The notes under the pieces: model-generated
Databases searched by the model: none
What the model was told of the DNA's origin: nothing
What the model saw: only the letters and a program-made list of their open reading frames with translations
Translations under genes and position numbers: made by a program
Shown here: positions 1 through 6,299 of the stretch, piece by piece
How the letters are laid out: every line of letters begins with the position of its first letter
Numbering within the stretch: position 1 is the stretch's first letter
DNA from: JAMXLO01 sp041487355
GTDB lineage: Bacteria > Pseudomonadota > Alphaproteobacteria > Acetobacterales > Acetobacteraceae
Length of the DNA stretch: 20,118 nt
Assembly (NCBI GenBank): GCA_041487355.1
Contig: JBGPND010000085.1
Location: forward strand, 1 to 20,118
Reading direction: 5' to 3'

Positions 1-156
1 CTGGCGAACGACCTCGGGGTGATGGACGCCGCCGCGATCAGCCTGGCGCGCGAGAACGCCCTGCCGATCGTCGTGTTCAACATCCACGCCCCGGGTGCCT
101 TCGCGGCCGTGATCCGCGGCGAGGGGCGGTTCACCACCATCGTCGAACAGCAATAA
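1..156 (+). CDS. pyrH: Uridylate kinase (UMP kinase), C-terminal end, partial
   Basis: The window opens inside this gene; 51 codons and a TAA stop remain. The visible tail contains MDAAAISLARENALPIVVFN followed by the PGAF stretch and a GEG..T..V ending, which matches the C-terminus of bacterial PyrH (compare MDLAAFTLARD..LPIRVFN and the GxxxT(L/I) tail in E. coli). PyrH phosphorylates UMP to UDP in the cytoplasm, the first step toward UTP/CTP and UDP-sugars, including the UDP-GlcNAc used by LpxA further along the window. It lies 29 nt upstream of frr, the usual pyrH-frr order. Everything N-terminal, including the nucleotide-binding part, lies outside the window, so integrity cannot be judged. 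Confidence 0.9.
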   Translation: MANDLGVMDAAAISLARENALPIVVFNIHAPGAFAAVIRGEGRFTTIVEQQ

Positions 157-185
157 ACTATCAGGGATACGTCTGGGAGACCGCC

Positions 186-755
186 ATGGCACAGGCCGAC
201 CTCAACATGCTGAAGCAGGACCTCACGCGCCGCATGGATGGCGCGCTCGAAACGCTGCGGCGGGAGTTCAACGGATTGCGCACTGGCCGGGCGCATCCCG
301 GCCTGCTGGAGCCGGTGAAAGTGCACGCCTACGGCTCGGACACGCCGCTTGCCCAGGTGGGCACGGTCGGCGCGCCGGAGCCGCGCATGCTCACCGTTCA
401 GGTCTGGGACCGCAGCCTGGTCGGCGCGGTGGAGAAGGCGATCCGCGACTCGGGGCTTGGGCTGAACCCGGCCTCCGACGGGCAACTGGTCCGCGTGCCG
501 ATCCCGCAACTCACCACCGAGCGCCGCGCCGAGCTGGTGAAGGCGGCGCACAAATACGCCGAAGGGGCGAGGGTGGCGGTGCGGGCGGTACGGCGCGACG
601 GCATGGAACAGATCAAGACCCACGAGAAGAAGCACGAGATCGGCGAGGACGCGGCGAAGGACTGGCAGACCGACGTGCAGAAGCTGACCGACCAGTACAT
701 CAAGCGCGTGGACGATGTCCTGGCCGAGAAGGAAAAAGACATAAGGCAGGTCTGA
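186..755 (+). CDS. frr: Ribosome recycling factor
   Basis: This 189-residue protein matches RRF, which with EF-G splits the post-termination 70S ribosome in the cytoplasm. The length is near the family norm of about 185. Recognisable blocks are the N-terminal helix followed by LRREFNGLRTGRAHPGLLEP (about residues 22-41), VGTVGAPEPRMLTVQVWD, the IRDSGLGLNP segment with PIPQLTTERRAELVK, and a C-terminal helix rich in Lys/Glu. The ATG at 186 is preceded by GGGAGA at 175-180 with 5-nt spacing, which supports the start. It sits between pyrH and uppS in the conserved translation/isoprenoid/phospholipid gene order and is probably co-transcribed with both. Nothing in the sequence looks unusual. Confidence 0.97.
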   Translation: MAQADLNMLKQDLTRRMDGALETLRREFNGLRTGRAHPGLLEPVKVHAYGSDTPLAQVGTVGAPEPRMLTVQVWDRSLVGAVEKAIRDSGLGLNPASDGQLVRVPIPQLTTERRAELVKAAHKYAEGARVAVRAVRRDGMEQIKTHEKKHEIGEDAAKDWQTDVQKLTDQYIKRVDDVLAEKEKDIRQV

Positions 756-764
756 GCGGCACTC

Positions 765-1526
765 ATGCCGACCACAGCCATCAGCGCGCCGCACGCGCCC
801 GCGGCGGCGGCCAACGGAGCGGATGCGCCGCCCTCCCATGTCGCGATCATCATGGACGGCAACGGCCGCTGGGCTGCCTCGCGCCGCCTGCCGAGGATCG
901 CCGGCCATCGCGAGGGCGCGCGCGCCGTGCGCCGGACCATCGAGGCGGCGATGCACAGCGGCGTCTCCTGGCTGACCATCTACGCCTTCAGCAGCGAGAA
1001 CTGGCGCCGGCCGGCGGGCGAGGTGCTGGACCTGACCGGACTGCTGCGCCATTACCTGAAGCACGAGATCGCCGAACTGAAGGCCAACGGCGTGCGGCTG
1101 CGCATCATCGGCGACCGGACGCGCTTCGATCCCGACATCCAGGGCGACCTGGCGGCGGCGGAACGCGACACCGCGGCGAACGGCCGGCTCAACCTGACGG
1201 TGGCGCTGTCCTACGGCGCCCGGGCCGAGATCGCCGCCGCCGCGCGGGCCATCGCCGAGGCGGTGCAGGCCGGCAGGCTCGATCCGGCACGGATCGACGA
1301 GGACGCCTTCGCCGGCTTCCTGGCAACCGCCGGCATACCCGATCCCGACCTCGTCATCCGCACCTCCGGCGAGCGGCGACTATCCAACTTCCTGCTCTGG
1401 CAGGCGGCCTATGCGGAACTGGTGTTCCTGGACGTGCTGTGGCCGGATTTCGGCGCCGAGCACTTCGCCGCGGCACTGTCAGAGTATGCGCGGCGCGAGC
1501 GGCGCTTCGGTGCACGCCCTGGCTGA
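765..1526 (+). CDS. uppS: Isoprenyl transferase (undecaprenyl diphosphate synthase)
   Basis: This is a cis-prenyltransferase that extends farnesyl diphosphate with isopentenyl diphosphate to the C55 carrier used for peptidoglycan and O-antigen precursors. The catalytic Asp is D31 in IIMDGNGRWA, followed by GHREGA, the substrate-binding block YAFSSENWRRP, and the C-terminal signature IRTSGERRLSNFLLWQ with AYAEL and LWPDF. The length of 253 residues is typical. The first 24 residues are a low-complexity Ala/Pro extension before the conserved core, so the true start could be slightly downstream, but the ATG at 765 is the first available. It begins 9 nt after frr and its 3' end overlaps the start of cdsA. 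Its substrate pathway is fed by dxr, two genes downstream. Confidence 0.96.
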   Translation: MPTTAISAPHAPAAAANGADAPPSHVAIIMDGNGRWAASRRLPRIAGHREGARAVRRTIEAAMHSGVSWLTIYAFSSENWRRPAGEVLDLTGLLRHYLKHEIAELKANGVRLRIIGDRTRFDPDIQGDLAAAERDTAANGRLNLTVALSYGARAEIAAAARAIAEAVQAGRLDPARIDEDAFAGFLATAGIPDPDLVIRTSGERRLSNFLLWQAAYAELVFLDVLWPDFGAEHFAAALSEYARRERRFGARPG

Positions 1527-2217
1527 GCGCCGCGCGCTGCGCTGGAGCGATCTCAGGATCCGCGTGGTCTCCGCCTGCGTGCTCGCGCCGATCGCGCTGG
1601 TCTGCATCTGGCTGGGTGGCATCGCCTTCACCCTGCTCGTCGCCGCCGCGGCGCTGGGTCTCGCCGTCGAGTGGCTGATGCTGTGCCGGCTGCCCACCGC
1701 GCGGCGGGGCGGGGCGCTGCTGTGCGCCGGCGGCCTCGCCTATGTCGCGCTGGCCGCGGCCGCGCTGCTGTTCCTGAGCGGCGATCCGGTCGCCGGCCGT
1801 GCCAACCTGCTGTTCCTGGTGCTCATCGTCTGGGCGAGTGATGTCGGCGCCTATCTGGTCGGGCGCATGCTGGGCGGCCCCCGACTCGCACCGCGCATAT
1901 CGCCCGGCAAGACCTGGTCGGGCGCGTTGGGCGGCTTGGTGGCGGCGATTGCAGTCGGGCTTGCCGCTGCCCATTTCCTGACGGACGCTGGCTCGGCGTG
2001 GCGCGCGGCCCTGGTCGGCGCCGGTATCGGCATCGTCGCGCAGGCCGGCGACCTGTTGGAAAGCTTCGTCAAGCGCCGCCTCGAGGTAAAGGATTCCAGC
2101 CATCTCATCCCCGGTCATGGCGGCCTGTTCGATCGGCTCGATGCCGTGCTGTCCTCGGCTTTGGCGGCTGCCCTGCTGGCGTTCGCCCTCGGACGTGGAG
2201 TAGTTCTGTGGCAATGA
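1510..2217 (+). CDS. cdsA: Phosphatidate cytidylyltransferase (CDP-diacylglycerol synthase)
   Basis: An inner-membrane enzyme that makes CDP-diacylglycerol from phosphatidate and CTP, the branch point of phospholipid synthesis. It is about 235 residues, almost entirely hydrophobic segments, and carries the family signature near the C-terminus (about residues 186-211): K188-R-R, then KDSSHLIPGHGGLFDRLD, in which the acidic residues bind Mg2+/CTP. The start is uncertain. I chose the GTG at 1510, which gives a short basic N-terminus directly before the first membrane segment; an in-frame ATG at 1486 would add eight residues. Either start lies inside the end of uppS (17-41 nt overlap), suggesting translational coupling. 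The protein is somewhat shorter than the usual 260-285 residues. Its TGA overlaps the start of dxr. Confidence 0.93.
   Translation: MHALAERRALRWSDLRIRVVSACVLAPIALVCIWLGGIAFTLLVAAAALGLAVEWLMLCRLPTARRGGALLCAGGLAYVALAAAALLFLSGDPVAGRANLLFLVLIVWASDVGAYLVGRMLGGPRLAPRISPGKTWSGALGGLVAAIAVGLAAAHFLTDAGSAWRAALVGAGIGIVAQAGDLLESFVKRRLEVKDSSHLIPGHGGLFDRLDAVLSSALAAALLAFALGRGVVLWQ
2197..2200 (+). promoter_or_regulatory. Shine-Dalgarno deciding the dxr start
   Basis: GGAG lies 7 nt before a GTG at 2208 and 13 nt before the ATG at 2214. The spacing favours GTG 2208 as the dxr start, although the ATG overlaps the cdsA stop as ATGA, a common coupling arrangement. The two options differ by two residues. Confidence 0.5.
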
Positions 2218-3383
2218 CCGCACAGCCCCGCTCCGTCACCGTCCTGGGAAGCACCGGCAGCGTCGGCACCCAGACGGTCGAACTGCTCGCCGCCGCGCCC
2301 GAACGCTTCCAGGTCCGTGCCCTGGTCGCCGGCCGCAACGTCGGGCTGCTGATCGAGCAGGCGGTGGCGCTGAAGGCCGAACGGGCGGTGATCGCCGATC
2401 CGGCCTGCTATGCGCGGTTGCGCGAGGCGCTGTCGGGCACCGGCATCGAGGTCGCCGCCGGACCCGAGGCAGTGGTCGCCGCCGCGGCGTTGCCGGCCGA
2501 CCTGACCATGGCGGCGATCACCGGCGCCGCCGGCCTTGCCGCCACGCTGGCCGCCATCCGCCGCGGTGCCACCGTGGCGCTGGCCAACAAGGAGGCGCTG
2601 GTCTGCGCCGGCGAGGTGATGCTCCGCGCGGTGCGCGATGCCGGTGCCACGCTGCTGCCGGTCGATTCCGAGCACAACGCCATCTTCCAGGCGCTGGAGG
2701 ACGGCAACCGCGGCGCTGTGGAGAAGATCGTGCTGACCACCTCGGGTGGTCCGTTCCGCACCGCGAGCGTCGGCGAGATGGCCAAGGCCACGCCCGAGGC
2801 CGCGCTGCGCCATCCGGTCTGGTCGATGGGCGCCAAGATCAGCATCGATTCGGCCACGATGATGAACAAGTGCCTGGAGGTCATCGAGGCGGCGCGGCTG
2901 TTCTCGCTGGACGAGGCGCAGATCGATGTGCTGGTCCATCCGCAGGCGGTGATCCACGGCCTGGTGTACTATCGGGACGGCAGCGTGCTCGCGCAGCTTG
3001 GCTCGCCTGACATGCGCATCCCGATCGCCCATACGCTGGCCTGGCCGTCGCGCATGGCGACGCAGTCACCGCGCCTCGACCTCGCCGCCCTGGCCCGGCT
3101 CGACTTCGCCGAACCGGATAGCGTCCGATTTCCCGCGCTTCGTCTCGCACGTGAAGCATTACGGGCGGGTGGGGGTACATCAACGATCCTCAGCGCGGCA
3201 AATGAGATAGCAGTTGAAGCATTCTTGCAACGCAGGATAGGGTTCCTGGACATTGCCGGCACCGTGGCGCGGGTGCTTGACGCGATGGGGACGCCGCCGG
3301 CCGACACGCTGGACGAGGTCCTGGCACTCGATGCCGCCGCCCGCCGCATGGCGGAGCGCCTGGCCGCCGACCGCGTCGCATGA
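2208..3383 (+). CDS. dxr: 1-deoxy-D-xylulose 5-phosphate reductoisomerase
   Basis: Catalyses the NADPH- and metal-dependent conversion of DXP to MEP, the committed step of the non-mevalonate isoprenoid pathway. It is 391 residues, a normal length. Seen in order: the NADPH-binding loop GSTGSVGTQT (about 14-23), LANKEALVCAG, metal ligands D153 and E155 in PVDSEHNAIFQ, the TTSGGPFR flap region, and SIDSATMMNKCLE with the third ligand E224. The VLDAM and LDEVLALD C-terminal helices follow. The residue before LE is Cys222 where Gly is usual (MNKGLE). The GTG start is chosen on SD spacing. Codons across 3147-3242 are strikingly unlike the rest of the gene (TTA, ATA, ACA, TCA, AGG, repeated GCA), although the protein there stays conserved. 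Confidence 0.96.
   Translation: MAMTAQPRSVTVLGSTGSVGTQTVELLAAAPERFQVRALVAGRNVGLLIEQAVALKAERAVIADPACYARLREALSGTGIEVAAGPEAVVAAAALPADLTMAAITGAAGLAATLAAIRRGATVALANKEALVCAGEVMLRAVRDAGATLLPVDSEHNAIFQALEDGNRGAVEKIVLTTSGGPFRTASVGEMAKATPEAALRHPVWSMGAKISIDSATMMNKCLEVIEAARLFSLDEAQIDVLVHPQAVIHGLVYYRDGSVLAQLGSPDMRIPIAHTLAWPSRMATQSPRLDLAALARLDFAEPDSVRFPALRLAREALRAGGGTSTILSAANEIAVEAFLQRRIGFLDIAGTVARVLDAMGTPPADTLDEVLALDAAARRMAERLAADRVA
3214..3241 (+). promoter_or_regulatory. Possible intragenic promoter in dxr reading toward rseP
   Basis: TTGAAG at 3214-3219 and GATAGG at 3236-3241, spaced by 16 nt, resemble a weak sigma-70 promoter (4/6 and 3/6 matches). They fall in the only AT-richer stretch of dxr, about 165 nt upstream of the rseP start. 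The match alone is poor; its location within an unusual codon patch is the reason for listing it. Confidence 0.2.
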
Positions 3384-3404
3384 GTTTCTGACAGGACCGA
3401 GATA

Positions 3405-4520
3405 GTGTTTCAGGTAATTCCCGACTTCTTGCGCTCCGGCCTCGCCTTCGTCGTGGTGCTCGGCGTTCTGGTCTTCGTCCACGAGCTCGGCCACTACCTC
3501 GCCGCGCGCTGGTGCGGGGTGCATGTCGAGGTGTTCTCGATCGGCTTCGGCCGCGCGATCGCCACGTGGCAGGACCGGGTCGGCACGGTTTGGAAGCTCG
3601 CCTGGCTGCCGCTGGGCGGCTACGTGAAGCTGCACGGCCAGGAGCGCCCGGAGGAGGCGTCGCCGGAAGTTCGTGCCGGCTGGATGCACGGACGCACGTT
3701 CCATCAGAAGCGGGTCGGTGCGCGCGCCCTGGTCGTGGCCGCCGGGCCGATCGCCAATTTCCTGCTGGCGATGGTGCTGTTCGCGCTGCTGTTCGCCACG
3801 GCAGGGCGACCGATCACGCTGCCGGTCGCGGGCGAGGTGCTTGCCGACACCGCCGCCGCACGCGCCGGACTGCAGGTGGACGATCGCATCGTGGCGATCG
3901 GCGGCACGCCGATCGGGAGCTTCGAGGACATCCAGCGGATCATTACCGCGCATCCGGCCGAGCACCTGACGCTTACCGTTCGCCGCGGCGGGAGCACGCT
4001 CGATCTGCCGGTGCTGACCGACTCGCGCGATGCCGGCGGCGGCCACACGGTCGGCATGCTCGGCATTCGTGGCGGCAAGGTGGAATACCAGCGTCTGAGC
4101 CTGCCCGAGGCGCTGTGGGGCGGCGTGGTGCAGACCTGGCAGGTGACCGAGGAAACCATCAGCGGCGTCGCGCAGATGATCAGCGGCCGGCGCGGCACCG
4201 AGGATCTCGGCGGGCCGTTGCGCATCGCACAGCTCTCCGGGCAGGTGGCGCAGCTCGGGCTCGCGAGCCTGGTTTCGTTCATCGCCGTGCTGTCGGTGAA
4301 CCTCGGGCTGATCAACCTGTTTCCGATTCCGGTGCTGGACGGCGGGCATCTGCTGTTCTTCATCGCCGAAGCAGTGCGTGGCCGGCCGATCCCGCCGCGC
4401 GCGCAGGAATACGGTTTCCGCGCCGGGCTGGCGCTGCTGGCGGGGCTGTTCATCTTCGCCACGTGGAACGACCTTGCCCATCTCGGCATCTTCAACTGGG
4501 TGGCGCGGCTGATCGGGTAA
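3405..4520 (+). CDS. rseP: RseP-type site-2 intramembrane zinc metalloprotease
   Basis: A polytopic inner-membrane protease of the S2P family that cleaves anti-sigma factors and remnant signal peptides. The zinc-binding HELGH motif is at residues 26-30 in the first membrane segment. A PDZ domain follows (about 130-210, with the GLQVDDRIVAIGG core), and the second active-site motif NLFPIPVLDGG is at about 304-314, with D312 as the third zinc ligand. The 371-residue length fits the alphaproteobacterial one-PDZ form. The start is a GTG with AGGA at 3393-3396, 8 nt upstream. It sits 21 nt after dxr. In most relatives bamA comes next; here three other genes intervene. Any rpoE/anti-sigma partner is outside the window. 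Confidence 0.95.
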   Translation: MFQVIPDFLRSGLAFVVVLGVLVFVHELGHYLAARWCGVHVEVFSIGFGRAIATWQDRVGTVWKLAWLPLGGYVKLHGQERPEEASPEVRAGWMHGRTFHQKRVGARALVVAAGPIANFLLAMVLFALLFATAGRPITLPVAGEVLADTAAARAGLQVDDRIVAIGGTPIGSFEDIQRIITAHPAEHLTLTVRRGGSTLDLPVLTDSRDAGGGHTVGMLGIRGGKVEYQRLSLPEALWGGVVQTWQVTEETISGVAQMISGRRGTEDLGGPLRIAQLSGQVAQLGLASLVSFIAVLSVNLGLINLFPIPVLDGGHLLFFIAEAVRGRPIPPRAQEYGFRAGLALLAGLFIFATWNDLAHLGIFNWVARLIG

Positions 4521-4559
4521 GGCGAGTTGATTCGGGCTGCCCTTCAGGGGGGAACGTCC

Positions 4560-5141
4560 ATGCTGACGCTGTATCATTCGCCGGGATCAAGCTCGATGGC
4601 GGTGCACATCGCGCTGCACGAAATCGGCGCGCCGTTTGACAGCAGGGTCATCTCGCTGGCCAGGAAGGCGAACCGCGCACCCGCCTATCTCGCGCTAAAC
4701 CCGGAAGGCAAGGTCCCGACGCTGCTGATCGACGGCCGCCCGCTGACGGAAGTGGCCGCGATCCTGTTCTATCTGGCCAGGCGCTTCCCCCAGGCAGGCC
4801 TGTGGCCGGAAGGCGATATCGAAGCCGAAGCGCAGGCCATCTCCTGGATGTCGTTCATTGCCGCGACGATCCATCCCGCGCGCCGGCAGGGTGTGGAGCG
4901 CTCCAGGGAGGTGTTCGAGATCGCCGAGCGGCGGCTGGGGCAACGCGACTGGGTGCTGCCGCGCTATTCGATCGCCGACATCCATCTGTTCCGCCTGTAT
5001 TGGCGGTTTGCCAACTGGGCGCATCCCGCGCCTGGGACGTTCCCCAACCTTGCCGCCCATTACGACCGCATGATGGCGCGTCCCGCGGTGCGGCGGACCT
5101 GCGAGATCGAAGCGGCGATCGGCTACGAGCTGCCGGGGTAG
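4560..5141 (+). CDS. Glutathione S-transferase-like protein
   Basis: A 193-residue protein with an N-terminal thioredoxin-like GST domain (LTLYHSPGSSSMAVHIALHE, then LNPEGKVPTLLIDGRPLTEVAAILFYLA, where VPTL holds the cis-Pro and the T/E loop binds the glutathione gamma-glutamyl group). The all-helical C-terminal domain has the N-capping box-like YSIADIHLFR. The pattern is closest to Beta-class GSTs, but the position of the class's catalytic Cys (PGxCS) is Ser11. The C-terminal domain is a little short. The ATG at 4560 has GGGGGGA 7 nt upstream. It follows rseP by 39 nt on the same strand and may be read with it. The substrate is unknown. Its in-frame extension back to 4527 is rejected because it lacks an SD. 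Confidence 0.85.
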   Translation: MLTLYHSPGSSSMAVHIALHEIGAPFDSRVISLARKANRAPAYLALNPEGKVPTLLIDGRPLTEVAAILFYLARRFPQAGLWPEGDIEAEAQAISWMSFIAATIHPARRQGVERSREVFEIAERRLGQRDWVLPRYSIADIHLFRLYWRFANWAHPAPGTFPNLAAHYDRMMARPAVRRTCEIEAAIGYELPG

Positions 5142-5182
5142 AATTCTTGTTCAGTCCTGGTGGGATCGGCCCGCGTCGGCCA

Positions 5183-5201
5183 CGCCGCGCCTGCCGCGGC
5201 G
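5183..5201. terminator. GC hairpin between convergent GST and PEP-CTERM genes
   Basis: CGCCGCG (5183-5189) and CGCGGCG (5195-5201) form a perfect 7-bp stem with a 5-nt loop, one base past the stop of the minus-strand gene and 41 nt past the GST stop. No T-run follows on either strand, so it is at best a weak or Rho-assisted terminator shared by both genes. Confidence 0.4.
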
Positions 5202-5202
5202 A

Positions 5203-6255
5203 TCAGTGTGCCACTCGGTTCCGCCGCCGCATCCCGGCAAACCCAAGCAACCCAACCCCGAGCAGCACCAGGCTCGCCGGCTCCGGCGCCTGCGTGGGCG
5301 GCAGGCTGCTCACGCCGATGGTGCAGCCGGACGGCGGGGCCAGGCGCGCCATCTGGTCGTTTTGCGACAGGAACAGCGTGCCGTTGTTGGTGTCGAGCGA
5401 CGTATAGTCGCCCCGGTTGCCGCCCGAGGCGATGATCGTCTCGGGGCTCGTGCCGAACGGATTGATCAGGCCCACCGTGCCGTCGTTGTTGTTGACCACG
5501 ATCTGCCCGGCCAGACCGCACGTTCCCGCCAGCACGCCCATGCCGTCGGATCCGTGGCCGAGGAAGCCGGAGCTGTAGACGAACTGGCCATAGTACAGGC
5601 CGCCGGTGTTCGTCAGGCTGTAACCCTTCACCTCGTCGTTTATGTAGTCGGCGATGTAGGCGATCTTGCCGTCAGGCGTCACCGTGGTGCCGTCTGCGTG
5701 AAATGCGGTCAGTGGATCGACCAGCGTGTAGCCGCCTGTCGTCGGGTTGATGTCGATCAGGCCGACATTGGCCGAGGCGATCAGGTGGCCGTTCACCGGG
5801 TTGCCCCAGAGGCCGAACCAGGCGGTCGGGCCAACCACCGGGATCGTCGCGGCGATCGTTCCATTGTCGTTGAATTGGTAGAAGCCGCCGCCGAGCGCCT
5901 GCGAGCCATAGGCCTTGCCGCCCGCGGTGGCCATCGCGAAGCCGTTGCCACTCGGCAACGGTGCGGTCGTGATCGCACTGCCCAAGGTCTGGCCGTCCGC
6001 GTCGTTGAACACATAGGTTGGCCCGCCATTGGCCGGCGCGATCAGCTTGCCGTTGCTGCCGATACCGATGCTGACCAGGGTGTAGCCGGACGGACCGGTG
6101 TAGGCGAAGCCGCCGATCGCCGTGGTCAGCGTGAAGCCAGGCACCGCGCCGGTCAGCAGCAGGGTCGCCCCTGCCGGAACCGCGGTTCCCAAAGCCGCGC
6201 CGCACGCTATCGTTGCAATTACGGCATATTTCCGCGCGCGGCCTGGCCCGGTCAT
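5203..6255 (-). CDS. PEP-CTERM sorting domain protein, beta-propeller-like
   Basis: A 350-residue exported protein. It has a Sec signal peptide (basic MTGPGRARK, then a hydrophobic core, with AGA just before residue 31). The body is rich in Gly/Asn/Thr with repeated blade-like units (IGIGSNGKLIAPANGG, GNPVNGHLIASAN, VTPDGKIAYIADYINDEVKG), suggesting an NHL/YncE-like propeller. The end is a PEP-CTERM anchor: PEP at 324-326, about 16 hydrophobic residues, then RRRNR. Such tails are recognised by exosortases; none is in the window. The start at 6255 has AGGGGG upstream. It lies 44 nt downstream of the solute-binding protein gene on the same strand with no terminator between, so the two may share a transcript. 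The specific function is unknown. Confidence 0.88.
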   Translation of the reverse strand: MTGPGRARKYAVIATIACGAALGTAVPAGATLLLTGAVPGFTLTTAIGGFAYTGPSGYTLVSIGIGSNGKLIAPANGGPTYVFNDADGQTLGSAITTAPLPSGNGFAMATAGGKAYGSQALGGGFYQFNDNGTIAATIPVVGPTAWFGLWGNPVNGHLIASANVGLIDINPTTGGYTLVDPLTAFHADGTTVTPDGKIAYIADYINDEVKGYSLTNTGGLYYGQFVYSSGFLGHGSDGMGVLAGTCGLAGQIVVNNNDGTVGLINPFGTSPETIIASGGNRGDYTSLDTNNGTLFLSQNDQMARLAPPSGCTIGVSSLPPTQAPEPASLVLLGVGLLGFAGMRRRNRVAH

Positions 6256-6299
6256 CGTCTGCCCCCTGTTCGTTTCCCGCTTCTTTTGGCCGTCCCGCG

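Noticed and set aside
3180..4577. Minus-strand open frame (465 codons) opposite rseP
   Set aside because: It lies entirely against rseP and the dxr end, with composition typical of an antisense shadow and no domain.
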